64,000 nucleotides of DNA. Source: Cichorium intybus. Lineage: Eukaryota > Streptophyta > Magnoliopsida > Asterales > Asteraceae. A program made the translations under genes and the position numbers. The notes beneath the pieces were generated by a model. It was not told the origin of the DNA, did not search any database, and saw only the letters and a program-made list of their open reading frames with translations. Of this stretch, positions 11,214-21,257 are shown piece by piece (positions within the stretch are counted from its first letter, which is position 1; each line of letters opens with the position of its first letter). The DNA is taken from assembly GCA_023525715.1 (NCBI GenBank), contig CM042012.1:62493705-62557704 (forward strand), written 5' to 3'.

Positions 11214-12383
11214 TCATTTCTCCTTAGAATTAAAAATGAAGCACTTTGAACCAAAAACATGAAAGAATTTCACATTCGGTTTTCTCTTGTTGAGAATCTC
11301 ATAAGGAGTGAGTAAGAATCGCTTGTTGATCGTGGAGCGATTTTGAGTGAAGCAGGCGGTTGCGATGGCGTCAGCCCAGAAGTACAAGGGAAGCTTTGCA
11401 AATGTGAGCATGGTACGAGCAGCTTCACAAAGAGATCGATTTCGTCGTTCCACCACTCCGTTTTGTTGTGGAGTGTAGGGAGCAGAAAATTTGTGTGCGA
11501 TACCTTTGGACACAAGAAAGTCCTCAAGCTCTTGATTCCTGAATTCTTTGTCGTTGTCACTTCGAATCTTCTGAACAGGCTTTCGGAGTAGACGTTCAGC
11601 TTGCATGATGAAATTAATCATATTCGGAGTTGCCTCAGATTTCTGTTTAAGAAAGAAAACCCACGTAAAATGTGAAAAATCATCAACGACAACCAAAATG
11701 TACTTGTTATGAGCTACACTTTCGATTACAGATGGACCACAAAGATCAATATGTAATAATTCAAGAGGTTCGATTATCTTTGTGTTGATTATCATTGAGT
11801 GGCTTTTTCTACTTTGTATTCCGAGTTCGCAAGTATCACACAAACGGTCTTTATCGTACTTTAGTAACGGCAGTCCTCGCACTAGATCACCAAGTACGAG
11901 CTTGTTTATGTCTCTGAAATTCATGTGTGACAGTCTTCTGTGCCACAGCCAGCTATCGTCATTTGCAGCTTTAGTGAGTAGGCAGATGGCAGGCTTTCCT
12001 TTGATTGGTTTCATATCCAAGGGAAACATTTCTCCCTTTCTTTTTGACTTTAGAATGATTTTCTTAGTCTTCCTTTCGATTAATTCCGAACCATCTTCAT
12101 CGAAAGACACTTTGAGCCCAGTTCCTACTACTAATTGCGAAAAACTGATCAGATTGTGTTGTAGACCTTCCACATAAGCTACTTTGTGAATTGAGAGTAC
12201 GCCATTTGTGATCATGCCATAGCCTTTGATTTCACGAGTCGCATTGTTCTCGTATCGTATTTTTCCTCCATTTCGTAACGAACGATACTCCCTTAACTCT
12301 TCCCTTCTCCCCATCATGTGACGTGAACAGCCGCTATCAATGTACCATTCTGGATCATATTGTTCGTCACGCATCACCTGCAC
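11214..12383 (-). CDS. copia protease-integrase segment (389 codons open)
   Basis: This open frame covers the copia protease active site (WYIDSGCSRHM, residues ~13-23), the GAG-pre-integrase zinc-binding region (WHRRLSHMNF...C-x2-C, ~145-190) and the integrase core with its catalytic triad: D in HIDLCGP (~212), D in RSDNDKEF (~272) and E in NGVVERRNRS (~308). The tail (YEILNKRKPNVKFFHVFG) is the standard end of the core. The ATG shown is internal; the natural polyprotein runs through from upstream, which carries stops. It is enzymatically intact in appearance but sits within a broken element. Confidence 0.85.
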   Translation of the reverse strand: MQVMRDEQYDPEWYIDSGCSRHMMGRREELREYRSLRNGGKIRYENNATREIKGYGMITNGVLSIHKVAYVEGLQHNLISFSQLVVGTGLKVSFDEDGSELIERKTKKIILKSKRKGEMFPLDMKPIKGKPAICLLTKAANDDSWLWHRRLSHMNFRDINKLVLGDLVRGLPLLKYDKDRLCDTCELGIQSRKSHSMIINTKIIEPLELLHIDLCGPSVIESVAHNKYILVVVDDFSHFTWVFFLKQKSEATPNMINFIMQAERLLRKPVQKIRSDNDKEFRNQELEDFLVSKGIAHKFSAPYTPQQNGVVERRNRSLCEAARTMLTFAKLPLYFWADAIATACFTQNRSTINKRFLLTPYEILNKRKPNVKFFHVFGSKCFIFNSKEK

Positions 12384-14311
12384 AATTTAGAGAGATTTAG
12401 GAACCCAAACCAATGTTGGTCCATGTGAGAATTTCTTGAGATTAGGAAATATATTTGATTTGTCAACCCAAAATGATTTCTTCTTTGGAGGTTGATTCTT
12501 TTATTTTTTGAAATGAAATACTTTTGTTTTGTTGGTTTGCCAATTGTCATTAGCAAAACGTGATTTGGTTGGAACAAAAGAGTTTGTTTTCGAATTGGTT
12601 TTGAAAGAAAGGTTTCGGAAACTTGTGTGAGTTTGGTTGATCAGAAAATGGGTTTTGGTTCTGAGTAAAGACTCTTTTGAAATCTTGGGATTTTTGTCTC
12701 CTTTAAAATTGGTGTTCGTTCTGGTTCGGGATGGAGTTTGGCTTTGCCCTTCAGATCATTAGACTTGAGACCTGGTTTGAGAATATTTGCTTTTGTTGGT
12801 TTGGATGATTTGGGTTTTTCAGTCATGTTCATGAAGGTTTGAGGTTTTTGAGGAGTTTGTTTTGTGGTGGTATTTTGTTGTGATTTCTGAATCGGAGTAG
12901 TACCAACTTTTTTATCAGAATTTGGGTTAGAATTAACAAAATTTTATCATTTTTGTTTTTCCAAAATTGTTTTCGCTTTTTCAAATTCTTTTTGTACCGT
13001 GAATTCATTTGTATCTGTCTTGCTATGAGCTCTTCCAGAGCCTTATGAATACGAGGTACTGAGGTTCAGAGTTTAGTTGGTATAGAATTATGAACAACAA
13101 ACGGAGTTTTCTGAATTGGCTTGGTGCCACTGGTGCTTGGCTGAGAAAACGAATCTTTGCGATTCAGAGATCCTGAGACATAATTCATGCGAGACTTCCA
13201 CGAGGTCATTTCAGAAAGACCTTGCGTTTCGTCTGCGTTGTCGACTGGTTCAGACTAGAAGAAAGTACCACATCCATCAGAATTATCGTTATCGACAAGG
13301 ACTTTGAGTTCGGAAATGTCCTTTACATTCAGTCCTTGTTTCACAAAAACCTGGTTCGGAACGGTTTTTATTTTCGGAAAAACAGTTGCTTGTTCATTTA
13401 AAGATTGAGAACCTTTATTTTCAACAATTCGAGCAAAAGTAACTGAGTTTTCGGAAATAAGATTTTTCTTAGATTCAGGTTGATTATTTATAAAAGCTGA
13501 ACAATCAATTTCATTCTCAACTGATATTTCGCTCATTTCACCTTCATAGAAATCGGAAACATTCTCATAAATGAGAGTATTTTTGGAGTTCAATTTCTTG
13601 CATAATGATTGAAAGTTATGTATAGTGGCTGATTTAATCTCTTCTTTATCGTTTTCTGATAGATATTCTTTTACCATGTTCTTGTGTTCTTTGGAATGTA
13701 TATAATTTTCGATTTTGTCTAGTCCAATACGATAGGCTTCTGACACTTCATCGGATGAAACAATGGTTTCACACTTAGAACATTCAGCATCGATTTCATT
13801 CCCTTTCAATTCAAGAAAGGGCAAAATCATTTTGTGCAATCCCCTGCCTATATCACAATCAATATGCAATTGAGTAATATTGTTATAAAGTCTTTTCGCA
13901 ATCAAACAAAAAATATTCCTTTGTTTAACAAGTAAGAAATTGTCTCGTTTGACATATATGATGTCATCCCTAGCCCTAACCAACTCTAACTCCAATGCAT
14001 TGATTCTCATTCTCCTTTCCTCATTCTTAAGTGTCACACTGTTCAATTTATCATTTAATTTAGAATTACTAAGTCGTGTTCGTTTTAAACTATTAGTAAA
14101 ATTCGAAACAGTAAACCTTAGATCATCTTAATTCTTTATTGTAAGTAGCAGAGCAAACATTTAAGGACTTAAGGATAGAGCGTACCTTATTGACGACAGT
14201 TTCACATTCTTCCACCTGTTTCGAAACAGGTTTCGCAGCGAAACAGCTCGCTGATGTTTGGCATCCATCAATGGAATACCCCCTGTGTTCAGAACTGTCC
14301 TCCTTCACCAT
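12384..14311 (-). pseudogene. copia gag-protease spacer with coiled-coil region
   Basis: Between the zinc knuckle and the protease the element has about 1.9 kb of polar coding sequence. The best open piece (13,255-14,046, 263 codons) is rich in E, K, L and N with heptad-like spacing at its start (KNEERRMRINALELELVRAR). A further piece (12,832-12,641) is basic and lysine/proline-rich. Near 12,420 a GPTLVWVPKSL stretch marks the usual run-in to copia protease. Stops and shifts are scattered (for example 12,390, 12,497, 13,250, 14,123). Long coiled-coil insertions at this site are known in some plant copia lineages; the role is unknown. Confidence 0.6.
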
Positions 14312-14317
14312 GAAACA

Positions 14318-15191
14318 TCAATCGTGCGTTGGTTTCCTCACCTCATCATCCTCTGAATCCATTGACCAGACTTCAACGGCACCAAACTCACTATCCTCTT
14401 GAACTACGAACGCTGGCTTGACAGTTGAAGCATCATCCCTTTTTAGATCAGGAATCTTCTTGGCATAATATGCTTCATCTTTGACTTGCTCCTTCTTTTC
14501 ATTATGCTTTTGGAGCAAGCAGTCTTTCACAAAGTGGTTCTTGCCCTTGCAGTAATGTCAGTCATAACCAGAGTCACCAACCAGCTTTTTCTTGTCTTCG
14601 GATTTTTGCTTCCTGAGACCACCCTCCTTGGGCTTTTCGGAATTGAAGTTCCCTTGTCTACCATGATTTTTGAACCTGGAGAAATTATTCTTGAAGAACT
14701 TCTTAGGGTTTGAGACCGTGAGAGCTTTATCTTCTCTCGTTAATTCTTCATCGAAGAAGTCAAACTCCAAGTCATCATCAGTGGCTTTCTTTCCCTTCGC
14801 GACGAGAGCAAGGGAACCCAAACTGGAGGTGGCTTTTGCTTCAAAAGTAATCTCCTTCTCGCGAGACTTGAGGATACCCATCACTTTAGCCAGACTGTAT
14901 GATCTGAACTACTCGTGCGCCTTGATAGTTGATACAATGGCTTTCCACTCGGGTCGAAGACTGTTCAGAAATGTGACTTTTTGCTCAATTACTGTTCGAG
15001 CAATCTTGTACTCTAACAACCTGCTCAGAAGATTGTTGTAGCGATTAAAAGTGTTAGCCAGGGTTTCATCAGAGGCTTGAGCAAAGGATCCGAATTCTGA
15101 GAGAATACTGGTTTGAACAGAGTGCTCCAGATATGTATCACCAGAGTATAATTCTTTTAGTCTGTCCCATATCTCCTTTGCAGTTTCACTG
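14318..15191 (-). pseudogene. copia Gag C-terminal part with mutated zinc knuckle
   Basis: The UBN2-type Gag core reads from 15,191 (SSETAKEIWDRLKELYSG) to about 14,560, followed by a CCHC knuckle (HYCKGKNHFVKDC) and an acidic tail. The codon for the first cysteine of the knuckle is TGA (plus-strand 14,558-14,560), so a single C-to-stop change destroys it. Another stop lies at 14,909. The frame is cut at 15,191 by the hAT-like insertion and resumes beyond 16,054. Confidence 0.8.
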
Positions 15192-15379
15192 GAGCTAACT
15201 AGACCTGGCAAAATCAGTCATGACACGATAACTCGACACGAACCCGACACGAAATTAGCGAGTTTGGGTTAGAGGTTTCAACCCGTTTAAGTAAACGGGT
15301 TGACACGACACGACACGAAAGTTAAACGGGTTGGGTTAGGGTTGATACTTTCAACTCGAAGATGACACGAATGACCCGT

Positions 15380-15385
<6 letters not shown>

Positions 15386-15471
<86 letters not shown>
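15386..15471. repeat. (TA)n microsatellite inside the hAT-like element
   Basis: An uninterrupted TA dinucleotide run of about 86 bp lies in the left half of the hAT-like element. It produces spurious YIYIYI open frames. Confidence 0.95.
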
Positions 15472-15473
<2 letters not shown>

Positions 15474-15517
15474 GCGGAAATTATGTTATAATTATTCCGC
15501 ATGAAAAGAAAACGCAA

Positions 15518-15600
15518 CAGGCAACTTGGTCTGATGGCTAAAGCTGATGGCATACAACCTAGAGGTCTCAAGTTCTAACCTTGTCCAAGTCATTTTCTCT
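15518..15600 (+). other. Possible tRNA-derived (SINE-like) segment
   Basis: The stretch has an A-box-like run (tggtctgatggctaa, near 15,527-15,541) and, about 30 bases on, a B-box-like run (aagttctaacc, near 15,570), the spacing and order of a Pol III promoter in tRNA-derived SINEs. The B box departs from GGTTCGANTCC at several positions. A degenerate SINE head carried in the hAT element is possible; chance similarity is not excluded. Confidence 0.3.
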
Positions 15601-15769
15601 TTTGCAGGAAGAGATGCTTATATTTTGCAAATGAAAACTCTCATCCCACATCACCTGTGGGATGAAAGTTTCTTCTTTCTCATCACCTATATAAGAAGAC
15701 TCAATGTTATAGTTTACTTACACTCATGGGTTAACCCATGGGATGCTTAACGGGTTAAACCGACTTGGA

Positions 15770-15875
15770 CAAGTGTTCTGTTGGGCTGATCTGGTCTGAA
15801 TTGAGCCAAATAAGTCTGAGTTGGGCCGTGTTGGGCCGACTAAATCCTAGTTGGGCCGAGTTGGCTATAGTATCA
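15770..15875. repeat. TTGGGCC/TTGGGCT-rich segment in the hAT-like element
   Basis: Six or so copies of a (g)ttgggcc/t-like motif recur at 10-30 bp spacing. The related TGGGCY motif is a known plant site-II promoter element, but repetition inside a transposon is more simply a transposon subterminal repeat. Confidence 0.5.
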
Positions 15876-16054
15876 AAGGGTTTATACGGGTTCGATCGTG
15901 TCGTGTCGGGTTGACAGGAGTTCGATCGTGTCGTGTTCGTGTCAAAGGGTTCAACCCGTTTACTTAAACGTGTCGTGTCCGGGTTCACCACTCTCAACCC
16001 GTTTAAGGTCTCGACACGACACGACACGACCCGTTTGCCACCTCTAGAGCTAAC

Positions 16055-16400
16055 CAATCTTATCGTGTCAGGAGGAAGAGTGAATCGAATAATTCTGAAG
16101 GCTTTTATGTTGCACATCAGTTTATTCTTTTCGTCTAAACGAATGTCTTTGTGAGAGATAAGAAGAGCATTGTATTCTGCTTTTGGTTTTGATAACTTTC
16201 CTTGAGGTAGTGTGTGCGAACGGTTCTACAGTCATGGCATGCCAGATAGTAGAACCATGTTCATCTATCCCTAGAACCTTGTCTTCAAAATGCAGCGCCC
16301 AGACCTCATAGTCACTTGGGAATAATATCGGGGTTCTCGTGGTGGATCCAATGCTACTGGACAAGTTGAATGAGAGTGAATGTGGATCTTCGTGAGCCAT
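16055..16400 (-). pseudogene. copia Gag N-terminal part
   Basis: Gag starts at an ATG at 16,400 and reads through a conserved-looking beginning (SDYEVWALHFEDKVLG, STIWHAMTVEP). A frameshift near 16,185-16,195 moves the continuing Gag sequence to another frame, which runs up to 16,055 (ending PPDTIRLVSS) where the hAT-like element interrupts it. The frame resumes at 15,191. Confidence 0.75.
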
Positions 16401-16590
16401 TTGATCTTGTATAAATGTGGATCTTCGTGTATAAACAAATCGAGTTAAGATATAAACGAAAGATCGAGATCTGATGTCTAAAATCGATTGAAGCGATTAA
16501 AACGATCAAGAACAGATCTGAGTTCAAAAACTTATAAAATCGAAAAAAGAGAGGTGTATTAATTACATAGTCTCTTGCTCTGATACCAAT
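16401..16590 (-). promoter_or_regulatory. copia leader and tRNA-Met primer-binding site
   Basis: The minus strand next to the LTR reads TGGTATCAGAGCAAGAGAC (about 16,570-16,588), a tRNA-Met primer-binding site 2 bases from the LTR end. The remaining ~170 bases are an untranslated leader without visible coding content. Confidence 0.85.
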
Positions 16591-16610
16591 TGTGAGTACA
16601 AAAATAATAA

Positions 16611-16638
16611 GGCTAAAAGACACTGAGGCCCCACGAAC
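16611..16638 (+). repeat. MULE left terminal inverted repeat
   Basis: This end matches the reverse complement of 21,230-21,257 at nearly all positions (one A/T difference at base 8 and a few differences at the inner edge). Confidence 0.9.
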
Positions 16639-18244
16639 TGTTAGAAGTTGGTCGAAATGGTCACTAAGTTTATTTTTTTGCCTTATAAGGGCATGAACTT
16701 TAAAAGGGAGAGTTAAAAACATCCTTATGGGAAAAATGAAGTGGTTGTCAGGTATTTTGTCCTAATCATCATCTGAGTCAGCATCCATGTCACGCAAGAT
16801 TGTCTAGTTAACTTAAATACTTTTAACTTATGGAAACCACGCAGGCGAACAAAAACCCTCAACCCCAATTGAAAAAATTGTCCCCCAAATTTGTCACCAG
16901 TCGGTCGAAAGGATGGAATCGAATGTCTCCGTTGAAGTACACTTCAAAGGAACATTTAATCGGCAACCCTTTAGGTACATAGATGGCATGCAATAGGAAA
17001 TCGATGCTGCGGATTTTTCCGGGATGGATCTAAAGGAATGTGTCGAATTTTTAGAAAGGTTTGCTCAAAGGAGATGCATAAATCTCTACTATTGTCTGCC
17101 GGAGTATGATATTCCTTATGGTTTAAGGTTAATTTCAGACGAAGTGGAATATGTCGACTTTATTGAGGTTTTGTTTCACTGTAGGGTTACAATCCCAATT
17201 TATATGGACCATGAGGGCGTCAACATACAAGATTGGATTGATGAAGACGATGATGTTGTTCTTAGCCCTGATGAACACAATTCCAGTACAGGACCTGTTT
17301 CACCCTTACGAGAAGATGAAGCTCATGAACCAGTAATTGTCATAGGTGAAGATGCAGAGGAGGAAATGGATGATGATACCAACTCACAAATAGAGTGTCC
17401 AACAACATACAATCCAGAAATAGAATGGAAGAAGCAGGTGCCTGTGTTAGGTATGAGGTTCGAAAACCCTAAACAACTTAAAAATATGCTATGTAATTAT
17501 GCTGTGGCAAACGGTTATCAGTTATGTTACAAAAAAAATGATAGTAAAAGATTGTTAGTCAAATGTTGCAATGGAGATTGTACATTCAGGCTATGGGGAT
17601 CATGGATGAGTGATGAGAAGTCTTTCCAAATTAAGTCCCTTAAAGATGAACATAACTGTGCAAGAAATTTCAGATTGGGATCCCTTGTCATGTATGCTTG
17701 GATTGGGTCTCATTACACTAATGAGATTCTCCACAAACAGAAAATGAGTGTCAGACTTCTAAGGGAAGAGGTAAAAAAGGATTTTGGTATAAAGGTTAGT
17801 ATGAGCTAGTGTAGAAGAGCAAAAAAATATGCTTTAACTCTAATAGAAGGAACCATTGTGGAACACTATGCCAAACTATGGTCATATGGTGAGGAGATTA
17901 GGAGATCAAATCCTGGGTCGACTGTCAAACTAGATGTGAACACTATGCCGGATGGCAAGAATTATTTTAGCAAATTTTATGTTTGTTTTGCTGGTATAAA
18001 AGCGGGCTGGAGGAGTGGATGTAGAAGAATGATAAACTTAGATGGGTGTTTCTTGAAGGGTTTAAGTTGTGGGGATTTGTTAAGTGCTGTTGGAAGGGAT
18101 GCAAACAACCAAAATTTTCCCATTGCTTGGGCTGTTGTGTGTGTGGAGAATAAGGAAAATTGGAAATGGTTCTTGGAAATACTTGCTGAAGACCTACATC
18201 TAGAAACAGGGTTGACTGTTAGCCTCATGTCTGATCAACATAAG

Positions 18245-18325
18245 GTAATTACCCTTATAATTTCTGTGTTAATTGTTGTTCTTATAGTTGTTAATAAACA
18301 TTATCAATTCATGTCTGTGATGTAG
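18245..18325 (+). other. Intron 1 of MULE transposase
   Basis: GTAATT...TGTAG separates the codons SDQHK from GLLEAVKE, which are contiguous in MULE transposases. The interval is AT-rich, with stops in the coding frame. Confidence 0.8.
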
Positions 18326-18793
18326 GGTCTTCTAGAGGCAGTAAAGGAGGTGTTACCTGAGCAGAGCATAGACAATGTGCTAGGCACATCTATGCTAATT
18401 TCAAGAAAAAATTTACTGGGGCCCATTTTAAAAACCTCTTTTGGAAAGCAAGTAAGGCAACCACAGAACAACACTTCAATGCAGTTATGAAGGAAATTAA
18501 ACAATTGAGTACTGCAGCCCACGATCATCTGTTAGAGAAGAACCCAAAGAGTTGGTCAAGAGCATTTTTCAAATTTGGAAGCATGTGTGATGCAATTGAG
18601 TATGGTTCTCTGAAACATTTAATAGTGTTATAACAGAAGCAGGGAAAAAACCAATCATTACCATGCTTGAAGAAATTCGTACCTATGTTATGGATAGAAT
18701 GCATAGAATGCAACTTAAAGCTAGTAAGTGGCCTGAATATGAAATTTGTCCAGTGCTTAGACAAAAAGTTAATGATTTGAAATTTCTACAAAG

Positions 18794-18867
18794 GTAATTT
18801 GTTCAACATTATTAATCTAATTTCTCATTTTGAAGGACCAACAATACTCATTTGTTTTATTAAACAG
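18794..18867 (+). other. Intron 2 of MULE transposase
   Basis: GTAATT...AAACAG splits an arginine codon between the LKFLQ and YWQVLPCG segments. Splicing here joins them in frame. Confidence 0.8.
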
Positions 18868-19316
18868 GTACTGGCAGGTGCTTCCATGTGGATTGTTGCA
18901 ATTTGAAACAAGGAACATGGGGGAAGCCTATGCTGTCAACTTAGAGAAGAAAACTTGCACATGTAGGTTATGGCAAATAAATGGTTATGGGTGTGTGCAT
19001 TCTTTGGCAACCATTTCATTCATAAATGGAACAATTGAGGCTTTTGTTGATCCTTTGTACCTTGCAACGTTTTACAAGAACACTTATAAACACCCTATAC
19101 TTGGAATGAATGGATCAGACATGTGGCCCACAACAGAATACATTCCACATTTACCCCTTATGAAAAGAAGAATGCCAGGGAGGCCAACTGTAAGGAGAAA
19201 GAAGGATGTTTCTGAAAAGAATAACAGGCACACAGTCTCAAAAGTGGGGAATAGAGTTTTATGTGGTATTTGTAAACAGGCTGGACACAACAAGATTACA
19301 TGCAAAGCAAATGCAG

Positions 19317-19399
19317 CTGGAGCAAGGAAGGACAAGGGTACTACACAAAATGGGACTGGAGCAAGGAAGGAGAAGGGTACTACACAAAATGGGACTGGA
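19317..19399 (+). repeat. In-frame 39 bp duplication in the MULE transposase tail
   Basis: The C-terminal coding region contains two adjacent copies of a unit encoding GARK(D/E)KGTTQNGT. Lengths are multiples of three, so the frame is kept. It follows the CCHC knuckle directly. Confidence 0.8.
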
Positions 19400-19574
19400 C
19401 ATGATAGAGATAAGGGTGTGGATGCTGCTCCTATGGAAGTAGACAATGGAAGTTCAACAAAACGTGTTCCAAAAAGATCTGAAAGAATCTTAAAAAAAAC
19501 TTTCAAAAATAGTGCACGTTGCAAGTGGGGAGGGGATGACATCTGAGAAGCCCATGGACTTGGATTAAAAGTCA

Positions 19575-20594
19575 TACAATCTGGAGTAGCTTTGCAATAA
19601 AATTTCTATTTCTGAGAACTAAACTTTGAATTTTTAGGGTTTGTAATAACTACATTGTGCAATTTGAAGTATTTCGTATTATGTTGTTATTTAAATTTGA
19701 ATATTAGACTTGTTAAAGCATGTTTTTTGTATTTTCTGGTAGCAAAGTAAAAAGCATGTTCTTTGTATTTTCTGTGTTTGTTAGATTTATAGTTAATATT
19801 GTTATCTTAATTTCACACAAAGTAAAAAGCATGTTTTTTTGTGACGGGTTCCCTGTTATGATTGTTATCTTAATTTCACACTTAAAAGTCTAAAAATATC
19901 ATTTTGCAAGGTTTATCCAAGGACGGGTTCCCTGTTATGATTGTTAAACCTAGCAAGCATTATCCTGCCAAAGATCAACCACATTTTAAGAGTAATTTAT
20001 TTATTGTCTTTATTTTTATAAAAAATTTTGTAACAAAAATCTTCAAATTTGGTTATCAGTTATCTTGATGTGAAATAATCAAGCCCGGATTCTTTTGTAA
20101 CAAAAGTCTTCAAATCTTTGTTAGGTTAGTAATAAGGGTCAAAATTGTCAAAACTTTCTTCCTATACATGACAACTTTCTGAACATATGTTGGAAAATCT
20201 TGCAAAAGTCTAGCATCGAACTTGCAAACAACTGTATGAACCTAACTTGGAAGATCTGTTTACCCATTACTACTGTGTAAGTTTAAAACCATTTTTTTCT
20301 TTAACCACAACACATAATCCATTTTTAGCACAACATTAATGTACGACCAGGAACCAATTAAGCAACCATGCTTCCATTTTAGTTAAATACCAAGATCCTT
20401 ACATAATCGAACCAAAAATGCCTGTAAAACAGGACTTTCAACCTTGGTCAAAACATACTAAAACCAATCCTTACCAAACGAGACACTAAAGATACTTAAA
20501 AAAGTTAAACATAGTTAAAAAAACTTAAACATAGTTAAACACACTTAAACACACTTAAACAAGTAAAACAACCCAACAAACTAACCCAGGAAAC
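19575..20594. other. Noncoding spacer between the two convergent MULE genes
   Basis: This AT-rich stretch has no credible open frame. A short motif (gacgggttccctgttatgat) occurs twice, near 19,842 and 19,922, with flanking sequence also repeated, which suggests a local duplication. It presumably contains the 3' ends of both genes. Confidence 0.6.
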
Positions 20595-20882
20595 CTACAA
20601 CTTCACTTCATCGAGACGTACCCCACAGTTAAAGCCACCGCTAAGGCCAAGCCCCCCCCCCCCCCCGAATACCGACTTCGCCATCTTCTTCATCTTGACG
20701 AGCTCCCTCCTCAGCATCGCATTTTCTTCCTGGACCCGATTAACACCAGCATCGACTTCATCACGGATGAGGGCAAGTTCTAGTTGCATCGCAACGTTGA
20801 GGTTATCTTCGAGGGTGGGAGTTTGATCAAGGATGTCGTGAACATTATACTCGGTGAAAGAGACTTCGAACGTTGAATCCAT
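20595..20882 (-). CDS. Small coiled-coil protein encoded convergently in the MULE (95 aa)
   Basis: I do not recognise this protein. It starts at ATG 20,882 and ends at 20,595. The first half is acidic (STFEVSFTEYNVHDILDQTP), followed by a helix-rich segment (NLNVAMQLELALIRDEVDAG, RVQEENAMLRRELVKMKK) with heptad-like leucines that should form a coiled coil, then a glycine run and a hydrophilic tail. The glycine run is encoded by a C15 tract (20,652-20,666). A TATAAAA box lies about 105 bp upstream of the ATG. It is transcribed from the right end towards the transposase, the arrangement of mudrA and mudrB in maize MuDR. No stop or shift is present, unlike in the transposase. It resembles the coiled-coil tails of small MULE-associated proteins but lacks a zinc finger. 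Confidence 0.65.
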   Translation of the reverse strand: MDSTFEVSFTEYNVHDILDQTPTLEDNLNVAMQLELALIRDEVDAGVNRVQEENAMLRRELVKMKKMAKSVFGGGGGLGLSGGFNCGVRLDEVKL

Positions 20883-20985
20883 GGATGCTTCTGTTAGCTT
20901 TTAAACTTACCGATCGATTTCTTTGGCAAAGGGTTTCACCGATTTTGGGTAACAAGGTTTGATAATTTGGTCAAAAGAGGGCTTG

Positions 20986-20992
20986 TTTTATA
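20986..20992 (-). promoter_or_regulatory. TATA box for the small MULE gene
   Basis: TATAAAA on the minus strand lies 104 bp upstream of the ATG at 20,882, a normal plant distance that predicts a 5' UTR of about 70 nt. It lies between the right terminal repeat and the gene. Confidence 0.55.
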
Positions 20993-21229
20993 ACCTTCTC
21001 TACCCGGTCACCCTTGGGGAGCAAGGCTATGTTAGCCGGTTGCAATCGAGAAGGTGACATGGAGTTGATGACGTCACCAGGACTTTGCCACGTGAGCACG
21101 AAAATCCTACGTGGGTTAGTAAGACCGGGAGCTGTGGGTTAAATGGTATAATGAATCGATTTTTCAAAATGTTAATCCCCATAGTGTCACAAAAATAACT
21201 TTAAGGGTATTTTAAAACAAATCACGAGA

Positions 21230-21257
21230 CTTCGTGGGGCCTCAGTGTCATTTAGCC
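21230..21257 (-). repeat. MULE right terminal inverted repeat
   Basis: This is the partner of the left inverted repeat; on the plus strand it ends ...cagtgtcatttagcc directly before the second copy of the 9 bp duplication. Confidence 0.9.

Larger units (their letters stand above)
15192..16054. mobile_element. Non-autonomous hAT-like element with 8 bp target duplication
   Basis: The element (15,200-16,046, 847 bp) is flanked by an identical 8 bp duplication gagctaac (15,192-15,199 and 16,047-16,054). Its termini are imperfect inverted repeats, TAGACCTGGCAAA on the left and TAGAGGTGGCAAA (reverse complement) on the right, typical of hAT transposons. Both subterminal regions are dense in CACGACACGAC and AAACGGGTT motifs in opposite orientations, as expected of hAT transposase binding sites. 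No transposase is encoded. Removing the element and one duplication copy restores the copia Gag frame, which proves the boundaries. Confidence 0.9.
16913..19546 (+). pseudogene. MULE transposase (MuDRA-type) with SWIM finger, broken
   Basis: The gene encodes a Mutator-like transposase. A PB1-like N-terminus (from ATG 16,913) is followed by an acidic linker, the MuDR-type DNA-binding zinc domain (about 17,440-17,680, KCCNGDCTFRLWGSW...HNC), the DDE core (first D in INLDGCFLKG near 18,040, second D in SDQHK at 18,230-18,244, E in SETFN near 18,611), a SWIM zinc finger (CTCRLWQINGYGCVH, 18,957-19,001) and a CCHC knuckle (CGICKQAGHNKITC, near 19,262-19,303). Two GT-AG introns fit the reading frame: 18,245-18,325 and 18,794-18,867. 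Breaks are TAG at 16,994-16,996, TAG at 17,807-17,809, and single-base shifts near 18,365 and 18,605. The catalytic residues survive, but no functional protein can be made. Confidence 0.9.

Noticed and set aside
11343..12177. Plus-strand open frames across the copia integrase (11,343-11,591, 11,782-12,177)
   Set aside because: They overlap the intact minus-strand protease-integrase frame and show no family similarity.
15386..15571. Open frames made of alternating Tyr-Ile (for example 15,386-15,571, 23,763-24,092, 28,261-28,607, 30,928-31,222, 32,928-33,259, 36,501-36,806)
   Set aside because: They are translations of TA dinucleotide runs and have no other coding support.
19084..19575. 163-codon minus-strand frame across the MULE transposase tail
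   Set aside because: It is antisense to the SWIM/CCHC-coding region and has a low-complexity, alanine/proline/leucine composition expected of an antisense shadow.
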